Shown one piece after another: positions 15,752 to 25,224 of a stretch of DNA of 64,000 nt. The stretch is from positions 1-64,000 of the forward strand of contig NZ_AUBG01000001.1 of NCBI RefSeq assembly GCF_000429125.1. The letters are read 5' to 3'. Origin of the DNA: Aequorivita capsosiphonis DSM 23843 (GTDB lineage Bacteria > Bacteroidota > Bacteroidia > Flavobacteriales > Flavobacteriaceae). Both the position numbers and the translations under genes were made by a program. Below the pieces are notes generated by a model. The model saw only the letters and a program-made list of their open reading frames with translations, made no database searches and was not told the origin of the DNA. Positions within the stretch are counted from its first letter, which is position 1, and each line of letters opens with the position of its first letter.

Positions 15752-16105
15752 TTATTCAGCGTTTCCGTTGTTCTTGGTTCCAAGTAACAGGATTTCATCG
15801 GCTACCACTTCGGTAACATATCGTTTCTCTCCTGCTTCGGTTTCATAGGAACGGGAGGTCAATTTGCCTTCTATGGCAACTTCCTTTCCTTTGCCCACGT
15901 ATTTCTCTACGATTTCGGCAATCTTGCCCCAAGCTACAATATTGTGCCATTGGGTGTTCTGCACTTTTTCGCCGTCTGAATTTTTATAAAATTCATTGGT
16001 TGCAAGTGAAAAGTTTGCGACTTTCTTGCCGCTCTCTAGGGTCTTGGTTTCGGGGGCATTGCCCACATTCCCGATTAACTGTACTTTGTTTTTTAGTGTA
16101 CTCAT
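15752..16105 (-). CDS. ssb: Single-stranded DNA-binding protein, mobile-element type
   Basis: 117 residues forming one OB-fold: NKVQLIGNVGNAPETKTL, then FSLATNEFYKN and NTQWHNIVAWGKIAEIVEKYV, then RSYETEAGEKRYVTEVVADE. The acidic, disordered tail with the DDDLPF-like tip of housekeeping SSB is missing, and the protein ends soon after the OB-fold (GTKNNGNAE). This is usual for plasmid and conjugative-element copies. Expected to coat single strands made during transfer. A perfect 22-bp palindrome lies upstream (16123-16144). Confidence 0.9.
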   Translation of the reverse strand: MSTLKNKVQLIGNVGNAPETKTLESGKKVANFSLATNEFYKNSDGEKVQNTQWHNIVAWGKIAEIVEKYVGKGKEVAIEGKLTSRSYETEAGEKRYVTEVVADEILLLGTKNNGNAE

Positions 16106-16122
16106 GATTTAAAAATTTAAGG

Positions 16123-16144
16123 ACCTGCCTGCCGGCAGGCAGGT
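16123..16144. repeat. Perfect 22-bp GC-rich palindrome upstream of ssb
   Basis: Each arm is ACCTGCCTGCC; the centre lies between 16133 and 16134. It sits between the small ORF 16144-16317 and the ssb start at 16105. It could be a terminator, a regulator site or one of the GC-rich interspersed palindromes common in flavobacterial genomes. Confidence 0.7.
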
Positions 16145-16317
16145 TAATTAAAATACCATCTGAACCTTTCAGATAGTTTGCGTTTATTATTTTTTTGAAG
16201 TGATTTACTTATTATATCTAGAGCGTTTTCCTGTTTTTGTTTTTTTAACTTTGTTTCCACTTCCCTTTTATTGATTTCGTAAGATTTCATAATTATCGTT
16301 TTAGATTTACTTCCCAT
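16144..16317 (-). CDS. Possible small lysine-rich protein upstream of ssb
   Basis: 57 residues from the ATG at 16315-16317 (MGSKSKTIIMKSYEINKREV), or 48 from the second ATG at 16288-16290. The middle reads EVETKLKKQKQENALDIISK and the C-terminus ERFRWYFN. The same frame is open in the second copy of the surrounding repeat (29476-29700) with a different C-terminus, which supports translation or at least shared descent. No family recognised. Confidence 0.4.
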   Translation of the reverse strand: MGSKSKTIIMKSYEINKREVETKLKKQKQENALDIISKSLQKNNKRKLSERFRWYFN

Positions 16318-16553
16318 AGAGCCGTCGCTGTTACCTTTTTTTGTTGCTGATACATTTTCAATATTTGGAATTAATAAGGACTTATAAAAGGGAGGTACGA
16401 CCGGTTATGCAGTCCGTTTAACTTCCAAATGTTGGTATTTTGCTGTCAAAAAAGGGTAGGGACAGTGGCGGTTCGGGAGGTTTCTAAAAGACGTATGTGA
16501 AATACTAAATCAATGGAAGTGGAAACAAACGCAAAAATGTGAATTCCGAACAG
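16221..16553. repeat. Long direct repeat, copy 1
   Basis: Aligns without gaps to 29523-29855 (constant offset 13302) with scattered substitutions. Starts GAGCGTTTTC. It covers the 3' half of the small ORF, the block around CTTATAAAAGGGAGG (16381-16395) and TGAAATACTAAATCAA, and runs straight into the tandem repeats. The two copies bracket the haem island. Confidence 0.85.
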
Positions 16554-17160
16554 GCGAACTCCGTTCACAATTTCGGATAGGAATGGAGTGCGCTTCCCAG
16601 CAGCGCGGGAAGGGCAAGCGGAATGGAAAGTAGAAATTGGGGACGGTGTCCAAGATTTTTGTAGAGAAGCTCTTTTCCCGAAATGAAGCTTTTCGCGGAA
16701 TGCAGGGGAAAGTGCTGAACGGAATTTAATATCTGTATTTGATAGTTAGCAGAATTTAAAGCGGACTTAACTTCAAAGATGAAGATTGGGAATGAAGTGT
16801 TCCTGCCGTATTTCAGGCAGGATTAGCTTAATGGAAATTGGAATCTTTGGAGTTGTGTCCAAGACCTCTGTAGAGAAGCTCTTTTCCCGAAAAGTAGCTT
16901 TTCGGGAAATGTAGGGGAAAGTGCTGAACGGGTTATAAATACAGCATTTGATTCTTTGCATGATTTAAAGCGGACTTAACTTCAAAGATGGAGATGGAAT
17001 GGAGTTTGACCGCTTCCCGACTTTTCAGGGAAAGAGCGGGCAAGTGGAATGAAATTGGAAACTTTGGAGTTGTGTCCCAGACCTTTGTAGAGAAGCTCTT
17101 TTCCCGAAATGGAGTCTTCACGGAATGTAGGGAAATGTGCTGAACGGAATAAATAAATTG
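16554..17160. repeat. Tandem repeat array, about three units of 207-209 bp
   Basis: Units begin near GCGGACTT at 16554 (GCGAACTC variant), 16761 and 16970. Each contains GGAATGGAAA, a GTGTCCAAGA-type stretch, GAAGCTCTTTTCCCGAAA and GGGGAAAGTGCTGAACGG. Unit 2 has a hairpin with arms TTCCCGAAAAG and CTTTTCGGGAA (16885-16909). No conserved ORF runs through; apparent frames simply track the repeat. Confidence 0.8.
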
Positions 17161-17837
17161 TACCTTATTCTGAGCATAATTAAAAGTAGATTCAAACTTA
17201 AAAATACGATTAAAAGTGTTAAAATACCAAATTAGAATTCATACATTATTTAGTTAACTTATTAAAATAGCCTTAGCACAATCACGAACTTATCTAAGCG
17301 ATTAAAACCCGCAATGAAAAAGCCAAAGTAATTACAAAATTTTTCTTTCCGTTTTATCTGTAGCCTCTAACAATAGACCAAAACTCTAGAAAATTTCGTT
17401 CTCACTCAAAAGAAAACATTGTTTATCCTTTAGCATTAAGACAGATGAGGCTAACATTTCTTTAGTATGTTCACTTTCTTAATAATAATTTAAAATATCT
17501 TATATCCCCCTCTTCATAGTCCGCATATTTTGATGACTGTAACAGTAGAAATTCCATTGCAAACTATATAATTTGAAATTGTTTATGGGGTCAATTTGTC
17601 ACTAGCATTCCATATTACAAAAATTCAACAACTCGTCTCAAATCCAGCTTTAACAACTCCTAAACAACTAATCCAATTGAGTAATAAATATTTCCTCTAC
17701 AAAAATCGTAATTGACGTATTATTCTTAATCTGGTTAATAATGAACGTCTTCTCCTATTATCCATTTTTAGAAAAGTTGTAAAATCATTCCATTTCAATC
17801 AAACAAATATTTAATTCTTATTGATTAATTCATTAAT
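17161..17837. other. AT-rich intergenic region without a recognised feature
   Basis: About 680 bp between the tandem repeats and the AraC regulator. No ORF of note, RNA gene or strong hairpin seen. It probably contains decayed island-edge DNA. Confidence 0.5.
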
Positions 17838-17872
17838 ATTGTTTTTATTTAGACTGAATATAAATAGATTTG
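17838..17872 (+). promoter_or_regulatory. Promoter with Fur-like box for the AraC regulator
   Basis: A -7 box TAGATTTG (17865-17872, consensus TANNTTTG) is preceded 23 bp upstream by ATTG (17838-17841). Between them lies the imperfect palindrome ATTTAGACTGAATATAAAT (17847-17865), which resembles Fur boxes (ATTTAGAnT...). The 12-mer TTTATTTAGAYT recurs before the TonB receptor. Suggests iron repression of the regulator. Confidence 0.45.
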
Positions 17873-17928
17873 CGCGCTCAACTTGTATATAAGTTGAAAT
17901 CGATTTAACAACCAATCATTAAAAAAAA

Positions 17929-18888
17929 ATGGAAACCCTAAAGATATGTGGTAGAATACAGGAAATAAATACAGAGTCCATTCAAACCTGTTTAATTTCT
18001 GCCTACCAAAAAGGACAGGTTTTTGAAGAGATTAATTACTGTATGGAATGTGGTCAACTTATTTTATTTCAGTCCAAGATTCTCAAAGCTTCCGGTATTT
18101 TGATTCGAGAAGTAAAATCGATACAATCATCAGATATAACGGAAGGGTTAGAAATTTCAGGAGAGTCTATTATAATGAGATTTATAATTAAGGCAGATAA
18201 AGAAAGACCTACGCACAATATAATCTATGGATCAAATTCAAATACGTGTTTTGTTAAAACATATAGAGAAACCGATAGTATTTTTATGATTATTCTATCT
18301 AGAGAATTTTATTTTAATCTCATCCCTCATAGCTACGAATCTCATAAGGAATTTGCTTCTCACGTTATCAATGAAACTACTTCCAAACTTTTTGTTTCAG
18401 ATCTTCCTATTGACCCTTTAATTGGTGGAATTATAAACGAAATCAAAAAATGTAAAAGAGAAGGTTTATTTAAACGAATATTTATAGAAAATAAAGTTCA
18501 AGAGCTTTTATTGATACAGTTGGAACTCTATCTTCATCAACAAAAATATAAAGATACAGTGGGATTTAATGAAGATGAAATTACAAAAGTATGTCAAGCA
18601 AAGCTTATACTTGACTCTAGTTTTACGGATGCGCCTACTATTTGTGCACTTTCTAAAAAGGTGTTTCTCAATGAAACTAAGCTAAGAAAAGACTTTAAAA
18701 GCTATTATAGTGTTACCATAAAAAATTATATTATAAGCTTAAAAATGAATTATGCCTTACGACTGCTATGCGAGAAAAAACACAACATAACAGAAATTGC
18801 CGAAATGTGCGGTTATAATGGTCTGGTTCAATTTTCTGTTGCCTTTAAAAAGTTTTATGGATGCTCGCCAAAAAAATATCAAATATAA
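17929..18888 (+). CDS. AraC-family regulator, PchR-like
   Basis: 319 residues. The N-terminal two thirds are a beta-rich effector domain. The C-terminal 100 residues hold the paired helix-turn-helix of AraC proteins: the first near LSKKVFLNETKLRKDFKSYY, the second in NITEIAEMCGYNGLVQFSVA, closing with FKKFYGCSPKKYQ. PchR-like members sense siderophores or haem and activate the neighbouring uptake receptor. It precedes the TonB receptor operon in the same direction with a 532-bp gap, which suits activation of that operon. The start follows an A-rich leader (AAAAAAAATG), usual in this phylum. Confidence 0.85.
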   Translation: METLKICGRIQEINTESIQTCLISAYQKGQVFEEINYCMECGQLILFQSKILKASGILIREVKSIQSSDITEGLEISGESIIMRFIIKADKERPTHNIIYGSNSNTCFVKTYRETDSIFMIILSREFYFNLIPHSYESHKEFASHVINETTSKLFVSDLPIDPLIGGIINEIKKCKREGLFKRIFIENKVQELLLIQLELYLHQQKYKDTVGFNEDEITKVCQAKLILDSSFTDAPTICALSKKVFLNETKLRKDFKSYYSVTIKNYIISLKMNYALRLLCEKKHNITEIAEMCGYNGLVQFSVAFKKFYGCSPKKYQI

Positions 18889-19291
18889 CTGTCGCAATAT
18901 TGATGTTATAGTATAGAATGCCTGAAGAAGGTTGTTCATAATTAGATTCCAAAATTATTTTTTTACAATTATACAATTACAACCTTATAGCGTGGGCGAA
19001 ATACACTAAATAAAATAGTATTCCAAAAAAATATTGGTTCTATACAAAGCAATTTCTTACTAAATCAAACAATCCTCCCGCCCTCGTCCACTTTAAATAA
19101 CATAAATATAATTGCATCTTGGTTGCAATTTCTCAAATCCATTCATCCTCATGATGGGGTTCAATGTTAAAACAATATACTTTATAGCACATGTGTTTAT
19201 CACATATTTTAACTCCAGATATGTAAAAAAAGATATCAAAAAGCTTAAATAAAATTAGGCCCTTCATCTCCTCTACAAGAAAAACACTCTT
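18889..19291. other. Intergenic region upstream of the haem operon
   Basis: About 400 bp, AT-rich, no ORF. Probably contains the AraC-regulator binding sites, but no clear direct repeats could be assigned. Confidence 0.4.
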
Positions 19292-19327
19292 TACATTTGT
19301 TCTTTATTTAGATTAATTAAAAATAAT
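19292..19327 (+). promoter_or_regulatory. Candidate promoter and Fur-like box of the haem operon
   Basis: A -7 type box TACATTTG (19292-19299) is followed at 19304-19327 by an imperfect palindrome starting TTATTTAGATTAATT, similar to the box before the AraC gene. It would lie over the transcription start, giving a leader of about 115 nt before the TonB receptor ATG. No convincing -33 box was found. Confidence 0.4.
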
Positions 19328-19420
19328 TATACCATTATTATGGCTATGATGGCTTTTCTCTGATAATTGAAATAGAAATTTAATAGGTGGTTAGCAGTAT
19401 TTTTTGAATTAACTCACAGT

Positions 19421-21553
19421 ATGACTAGAAAGTATATTATTTATTTCACAACATTAATAGTAACTACGTCCCTCTTTGCACAAAGGGAAGTGCTTAAAGA
19501 TTCCTCAAAAGTTGAAAAACTTGACCAAGTTGTTGTTACCGGACAGCACAATCCACAATCTGTTGGGAAATCTGTTTTTGAAGTAAAGGTTATTTCTCGT
19601 AATGATATTGAGAGACAGGCAGGAAATAATCTTGCAGATGTTCTAAGCAACACCTTGAACCTTAATGTTACTCCAAACACTTCCACCGGAAAAAGCGGAG
19701 TTAGCCTTTTTGGTTTGGATAGTCAGTATTTTAAAGTTTTGGTTGATAACGTGCCAATTATAAATGAAGAAGGCATGGGCAATAACACCGACCTAACCCT
19801 TATAAATCTGGACGACGTTGAACGCATAGAAATAGTTGAAGGAGCAATGGGAGTGCAATATGGCGCGAATGCTGTTTCCGGAATCATCAATGTCATCACC
19901 AAAAAGTCCTCTAAAAAAGATTGGGAAATCAGCACTTATATTCAAGAAGAAACTGTGGGCGATGAATATGAATTATTCAATAAGGGCAGGCATATTCAAT
20001 CAATAAAGCTAGGACATAATTTCACAGAGAATCTTTACGCCAATGCAGTTTTTTCAAGAAACGATTTCGCTGGTTTTTGGAATGATCGTTTTGGCGAAAA
20101 ATATGATCGCAATGATGGTCTTCGTGGATATGAATGGCTTCCAAAGTTGCAACAGAATACCAAGATGTTACTTTCCTACCAAAAAAATGATTTCGCAATA
20201 TTTTATCGTTTCGATTATTTAAACGAAACTATTGAGCATTACAATGAACTGGTTGATGTAAATGAAAATCCAGCCACCGGCACTACCCGACCGATTGCAC
20301 AGGACGAGATTTTCACTAACAATCGTTTTTACCATCACTTAAATGCAACCGGCTCTCTTTTGAAAAAAGTGAACTATAATATTTCCGTAAGCTACCAAGA
20401 ACAGACAAAGGATCTGGAGCGCTATACTTATATAATAAGGGAAAATAAGAAAGAGAATGTAGAAGAAGGTGAATATCAACAGCGCAGTGCTTTCTTTTCG
20501 CGTGGTACTTTTAGTAATCTAATCAATTCTAAAAGCGTGAGCCTCCAAACGGGTTTTGAACTCACCAACGAACGCGGAAGCGGCTCTGCGGTAGCAGTTG
20601 TAATAACTCCCGGCGAAGAAAAAATAACCCAAAATCTGGAAAATTACGACTTTTTTGCTTCTTCAGAAATAACATTATCAGATCGTTTTTCATTCTGCCC
20701 CGGTGCAAGAGTTTCTTTCAGCAATCTTTTCGATACGCAGTTTATTGGTTCGTTGAGTGCGAAACAAATTTTGAACAATGGGTGGGAACTCCGCGCCATT
20801 TTGGGCTCGGCTAACCGAACTCCAAACTACGACGAACTTTACACCTATTTTGTTGATGTAAACCACAATGTTCAGGGAAATCCGGAATTACTTCCCGAGA
20901 AAGGGCTTTCTGCTTTTCTTCATATAAAAAAACACAGCAGTTTTAACGATGGCAAGATTCGCATAAAAAATAAATTGAGTTTTAATTATTTGGGACTTGA
21001 CGACCGCATAGAGTTGATTGTTGTTCAACAAAATCCGCTACAATTTCAATACAGTAATATTGATAGCTATCGCGCTATTGGAGCATTTACCGAGAAGGAA
21101 ATTTTCTTCGGAAACTTTAATGTACAATTGGGCGCCTCTTTACAGGGAATTTCAAAAGTTCTGGAAACGAGAAATAATAACGAAGACTATCTTTTCAATC
21201 TTCAGCTAAATGCAAATTTTGGGTACACCCTTCCTAAATGGAACACTACTTTTTCAGCCTTCATTAAATACATAAGCGAACAACAACAATTTGTTGAAAA
21301 AACAAATGACGCCGGCGAACAAGTATTTGAAACCGGAAAAACCGATGGCTACAATTGGATGGATGTTACTATCAGTAAATCATTTTTCAATGGAAGCTTT
21401 GTTGCTACCGTTGGCTCCCGAAATATTTTTGACGTAACCTCCGTAAACACTACTGCCTTTGATGGTGGCACACACAACGGCCCCGGCGCGCAAATTCCCT
21501 TGGGGTATGGTCGATCCTATTTCTTAAAACTTATGTACAATCTAAAATTATAA
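19421..21553 (+). CDS. TonB-dependent outer-membrane haem/iron receptor
   Basis: 710 residues. Signal peptide about 1-20 (TSLFAQ). The TonB box/plug region begins KLDQVVVTGQHNPQSVG, and the plug domain (about 50-150) contains YFKVLVDNVPIINEEGMG and GVQYGANAVSGIINVITKK. The rest is a 22-strand type barrel ending in an aromatic/hydrophobic strand, YFLKLMYNLKL. No carboxypeptidase-like N-terminal extension, unlike SusC. The next gene begins 2 bp after its stop and encodes a HmuY-type haem binder, so haem or haemoprotein is the likely cargo (HmuR-HmuY logic). Confidence 0.9.
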   Translation: MTRKYIIYFTTLIVTTSLFAQREVLKDSSKVEKLDQVVVTGQHNPQSVGKSVFEVKVISRNDIERQAGNNLADVLSNTLNLNVTPNTSTGKSGVSLFGLDSQYFKVLVDNVPIINEEGMGNNTDLTLINLDDVERIEIVEGAMGVQYGANAVSGIINVITKKSSKKDWEISTYIQEETVGDEYELFNKGRHIQSIKLGHNFTENLYANAVFSRNDFAGFWNDRFGEKYDRNDGLRGYEWLPKLQQNTKMLLSYQKNDFAIFYRFDYLNETIEHYNELVDVNENPATGTTRPIAQDEIFTNNRFYHHLNATGSLLKKVNYNISVSYQEQTKDLERYTYIIRENKKENVEEGEYQQRSAFFSRGTFSNLINSKSVSLQTGFELTNERGSGSAVAVVITPGEEKITQNLENYDFFASSEITLSDRFSFCPGARVSFSNLFDTQFIGSLSAKQILNNGWELRAILGSANRTPNYDELYTYFVDVNHNVQGNPELLPEKGLSAFLHIKKHSSFNDGKIRIKNKLSFNYLGLDDRIELIVVQQNPLQFQYSNIDSYRAIGAFTEKEIFFGNFNVQLGASLQGISKVLETRNNNEDYLFNLQLNANFGYTLPKWNTTFSAFIKYISEQQQFVEKTNDAGEQVFETGKTDGYNWMDVTISKSFFNGSFVATVGSRNIFDVTSVNTTAFDGGTHNGPGAQIPLGYGRSYFLKLMYNLKL

Positions 21554-21555
21554 TT

Positions 21556-22959
21556 ATGAAACCTTTTAAAAATATTATTTGCATTTTCTTGACGCTGGTA
21601 GGGCTTTCTTCTTGTGGTTCAGATGACAATAATCTTACCTCAGATCCCTTTGTGGTTGCTTTTGAAACCCTTTCCGGAAACTTGGGCGAAATACAGGCGA
21701 ACGAAAACATAAATTTGATTTATTCCCAAACCGCAAAAAATAACGGTGCCTTCACCATTTCAATAAATGTAGAAAACGCAGTGTATGGTATAGATTTTAC
21801 TACAGAACCAGCCGCTATAGATGGCAAGATTACACTTCAAATAAATGAAGGAAGTAGCAACAATGCCTTCCTCTTCAATAAATTGAATCCAAATCTTGAT
21901 GAAACTACGCAGATAACTTTCACAGTTACGAATATTGATTATCCAAACGCTGAAATTCGCGGCAATACTTCGCACGTACTTAATAGTGAAGCCGCTTTGG
22001 GCGGAAGCATTCAACCTGAAGTTGGCGGTCCGAACGAGCAGTTTCAAGTATATGTGGATTTAAGCGGGAAAACTTTCACAAAAGTCCAACGCGATGCCTG
22101 GGATCTTGCTTTCTTTTCACAAGATGAATTCCGAGTTGGAATAAATGGGGCTATCTATATGGCTGCAGCTGAATTACAAGAAACAAATATTGACAATATT
22201 ACGCAGGCCGATGTTGAAGATTTAATGCCACAAGTGGCAGTAGGTACTTTTGATCCCGCAAATGAAATCTATATTGACTACCCAGATGGAGATATAAATC
22301 GAACTGCAATTGAAGAAATAAATTTAGACGATGACCAAAACAAAGTCTATTTAGTGAATTTAGGTTACGAAGTAGGCACCGAATCTCCAACTAATGGAAG
22401 TGTTGCTGTAGCTGGCGATGCTCGCGGTTGGAGAAAATTAAAAATTCTGCGTACTGGCGACGCTTACATACTTCAGTATGCAAACCTAAACGACACCAGC
22501 CACCAAGAAATTACCATCAACAAATCTGCTGGTTTCAATGCAACATTTTTCAGTTTTAATACAAATTCTGTAGTAAATGTAGAGCCTGAGGCGGGCCGCT
22601 GGGACATTAATTTCACTGTTTTTACAAATATTATTGATGGCGCTGGATCTTATGGCTATTCAGACGGAGTATTGCACAATCGTAAAGGTGGCGTTACTGC
22701 TTACAGCGTGACCAAAGATCAATATACTTATGAAAATTTTAATACATCAAATGTAATTGCCAACAACTTTAAGATGGATCAGCTAGTAATAGGTGCTAGT
22801 TGGAGAGATGTTATGAATGAAGAAAAGGTGCTGGTGAATAACATTTTCTACATCATTAAAGATTCTAACGGCAATGTTTACAAACTCAAATTTACCGCCC
22901 TTCTTAACGACAATGGCCAACGCGGTTACCCCGAATTTAAATACGAACTATTAAAATAA
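21556..22959 (+). CDS. hmuY: HmuY-family haem-binding lipoprotein
   Basis: 467 residues, long for the family (about 200-250). The signal MKPFKNIICIFLTLVGLSSC gives lipidation at Cys20. Residues about 30-140 form an immunoglobulin/Calx-beta-like domain (QANENINLIYSQTAKNNG). The HmuY domain follows, with the paired signatures DAWDLAFFSQDEFRVGINGA and GRWDINFTVFTNIIDG. HmuY proteins capture haem at the cell surface and hand it to the TonB receptor. The extra N-terminal domain may act as a spacer from the membrane. Second gene of the operon. Confidence 0.85.
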   Translation: MKPFKNIICIFLTLVGLSSCGSDDNNLTSDPFVVAFETLSGNLGEIQANENINLIYSQTAKNNGAFTISINVENAVYGIDFTTEPAAIDGKITLQINEGSSNNAFLFNKLNPNLDETTQITFTVTNIDYPNAEIRGNTSHVLNSEAALGGSIQPEVGGPNEQFQVYVDLSGKTFTKVQRDAWDLAFFSQDEFRVGINGAIYMAAAELQETNIDNITQADVEDLMPQVAVGTFDPANEIYIDYPDGDINRTAIEEINLDDDQNKVYLVNLGYEVGTESPTNGSVAVAGDARGWRKLKILRTGDAYILQYANLNDTSHQEITINKSAGFNATFFSFNTNSVVNVEPEAGRWDINFTVFTNIIDGAGSYGYSDGVLHNRKGGVTAYSVTKDQYTYENFNTSNVIANNFKMDQLVIGASWRDVMNEEKVLVNNIFYIIKDSNGNVYKLKFTALLNDNGQRGYPEFKYELLK

Positions 22960-22995
22960 TCCAATTAAACAAAAATCCAATAACACCAATTTCAA

Positions 22996-24237
22996 ATGAA
23001 AAAATCATTACAAATTGCAGCCTTCGCCCTCATCACACTGGCGGCAACTGCGCAACAGACCAACGTAACCCTATCAATGGGTGCCTACTATACTGATGAG
23101 GTATATTATAAACTCTCTTCCGAGGAAACAAATACGTATCCAGCAGCAAGTTGGGACATCGCCTTTTTACGTGAAAACGCCCAAAGTATTGGTATTCGTG
23201 TAAATGATGGTATTGGCATACAAGTTTTTGAAGCAGCGGATAATGCAGCCGATTTCAATAATATAGATATTGCCAATGAAGCTTCTTGGACCTCGCTTTA
23301 TAACGACGATACAAATTGGGACAATGGTGCTTTTGTGCAAGGTTCCGCCAGTTATGGTTGGGGCGAGTATAATCCTATTTCGCATCACGTGGAAGGAACC
23401 ATTGTTTTTGTTTTAAAATATGCCAATGGTACCTACAGAAAATTCATAAATGAAGATTATTTTGGGGGATATACTTTTAAATATGCCACATGGAATGGAA
23501 CATCTTGGGTCGGTGAGACTACTACAACGGTTGCTAACACTAGCAATCCAAACAACCGCTACAATTACTACTCGCTTCAAAACAATGCCGAGGTAATTGC
23601 AGAACCAGCCGTAGGTTCTTGGGATTTCGTATTTAGAAAATACAACACCTTTTTAGATCCTCCGGGAGAAAATTACATTGTAACCGGAACTTTGCAAAGC
23701 CCAAATATAACTGTTGCTAAAAACGAAGAGCCTACCGGAAATGGCAATCCAAACGGGCAAAATTATTCCGAGGAAATAAACACCGTTGGCTACGATTGGA
23801 AAACTTTTAACGGCACAGGATACGAAGTGAATACAGATATGGCTTACTATATAAAGTATGATGAAAACGAGGTGTATCGTCTAGTTTTCGAAACTTTTGA
23901 AGGCGCTTCAACTGGAAACCTAAGCTTCAATTTTGAAGATGTTTCAGATCTTTTGGGTCTTGAAGATATTTCTGAAGGCGTTGCTTTCGGTATGTACCCT
24001 AACCCTTCCACCGATAAAGTGGTGAACGTGGTTTACGATTTGAAAAACTCGGTTTCACAGGAAAATACTATTTCAGTTTACAACGTGCAAGGCAAATTGG
24101 TGCATACTTCCAAAGTTGGTTCACACAACGGTTTTTTCAACAAAACCCTTGACCTTTCTGCTTTGCAGAGCGGAATGTACATAGTTCAGTTTAAAGCTGG
24201 CAACAACAGTATTTCAAAAAAACTTCTCCTAAATTAA
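22996..24237 (+). CDS. HmuY-like secreted protein with T9SS sorting domain
   Basis: 413 residues. Signal peptide about 1-19 (TLAATAQ). HmuY-like motifs occur twice, in YPAASWDIAFLREN and VGSWDFVFRKYN. The C-terminal 85 residues (about 330-413) are a type A type-IX-secretion sorting domain: GMYPNPSTDKVVNV, ISVYNVQGKLVH, LQSGMYIVQF and a lysine-rich end. Predicted to pass the outer membrane and be anchored or released. With the lipoprotein it gives a two-component surface haem capture set. It lies 36 bp after the HmuY gene. Confidence 0.8.
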   Translation: MKKSLQIAAFALITLAATAQQTNVTLSMGAYYTDEVYYKLSSEETNTYPAASWDIAFLRENAQSIGIRVNDGIGIQVFEAADNAADFNNIDIANEASWTSLYNDDTNWDNGAFVQGSASYGWGEYNPISHHVEGTIVFVLKYANGTYRKFINEDYFGGYTFKYATWNGTSWVGETTTTVANTSNPNNRYNYYSLQNNAEVIAEPAVGSWDFVFRKYNTFLDPPGENYIVTGTLQSPNITVAKNEEPTGNGNPNGQNYSEEINTVGYDWKTFNGTGYEVNTDMAYYIKYDENEVYRLVFETFEGASTGNLSFNFEDVSDLLGLEDISEGVAFGMYPNPSTDKVVNVVYDLKNSVSQENTISVYNVQGKLVHTSKVGSHNGFFNKTLDLSALQSGMYIVQFKAGNNSISKKLLLN

Positions 24238-24243
24238 TTTAAA

Positions 24244-25152
24244 ATGAAAAAACAAATATCGCTACTGGTTGCCGTAATTGTTTCAGCAATCACAATGCAG
24301 GCACAGGATAAAAAAGAATTGGATAAAAAGGCAATTAAAGACATGTGTGGCTGCTATGAAGTTACTTTCAACTTCGCCGAAACTTTTAATTACAGCAAAG
24401 ATTCTCTGTATAAACCATCTCACAATGAAATTTCCTCCGGTTTGGAATGGGCAGAAATAATAACCGACGAAGATAATAAAATTGTGATTCAGCATTTATT
24501 GCAAGTGGGTAACCCAGCCGAGCCGATGGTGGTAAAACACTGGCGCCAAGATTGGCTTTTTGAGAATACAGATTTTTATACTTACAATGCCGACAATATC
24601 TGGAAATATGTAAAAAAACCACTAACAGAAGTAAAAGGGCAATGGACCCAAAAGGTTTTTCAAGTTGATGACAGTCCGCGTTATGAAGGTTCTGGTACTT
24701 GGGTACACGTTGACGGCAAACATTTTTGGGAAAACACTACTGAGGCCCCCTTGCCAAGACGCGAATACACTACCAGAAGTGATTATAACTTAACCCTACG
24801 CGGCAATCGTGTTGAAATAACCGATTTTGGTTGGGTTCACGACCAGGACAATGAAAAGATAATTCGCGAAGCTGGCAAGGAAGATTTAATTCTGGCCAAG
24901 GAGAAAGGCTTCAATACCTATGTAAAAGTAGATGACAGCCGCTGTGCAGTCGCCGCAAAATGGTGGAAAGACAATGGTGAAAAATGGACACTTGTACGCA
25001 ACAAATGGGATCAAGTTTATGCCCAAAACAAAGACCTTTCCCTTGAAGAAAAAGTAGACAACAAACCTTTGTATAAATTTTTATTTGAAGAAGAAAGCTA
25101 TAACGATAAAGCCGCAATTGATGGTGTTATTGATTCTTTTGTAAAAAAATAA
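24244..25152 (+). CDS. DUF6607 family exported protein
   Basis: 302 residues. Signal peptide about 1-20 (ITMQAQ). The mature start contains KDMCGCYEVTFNFAETFNYS, the DUF6607 signature, with further conserved Trp-rich segments (KHWRQDWLFEN). It is beta-rich, probably a lipocalin-like barrel in the periplasm. The family is found beside haem and iron receptors in Bacteroidota, which is the only hint of function. It follows the T9SS protein by 6 bp, clearly in the operon. Confidence 0.75.
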   Translation: MKKQISLLVAVIVSAITMQAQDKKELDKKAIKDMCGCYEVTFNFAETFNYSKDSLYKPSHNEISSGLEWAEIITDEDNKIVIQHLLQVGNPAEPMVVKHWRQDWLFENTDFYTYNADNIWKYVKKPLTEVKGQWTQKVFQVDDSPRYEGSGTWVHVDGKHFWENTTEAPLPRREYTTRSDYNLTLRGNRVEITDFGWVHDQDNEKIIREAGKEDLILAKEKGFNTYVKVDDSRCAVAAKWWKDNGEKWTLVRNKWDQVYAQNKDLSLEEKVDNKPLYKFLFEEESYNDKAAIDGVIDSFVKK

Positions 25153-25162
25153 ATAGTTCTAT

Positions 25163-25199
25163 TCCCCCTATCCTCCCTTTGGGGAGGTTGGGAGGGAAT
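25163..25199 (+). terminator. Hairpin inside the haem operon
   Basis: CCTCCC-TTTG-GGGAGG (25172-25187) with outer TTCCCCC / GGGAGGGAA pairing, followed by TATTTTTTT. A likely rho-independent terminator or attenuator between the DUF6607 and ankyrin genes. It would lower expression of the distal genes. Confidence 0.65.
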
Positions 25200-25224
25200 A
25201 TTTTTTTGATTAAATAAAAAAACC

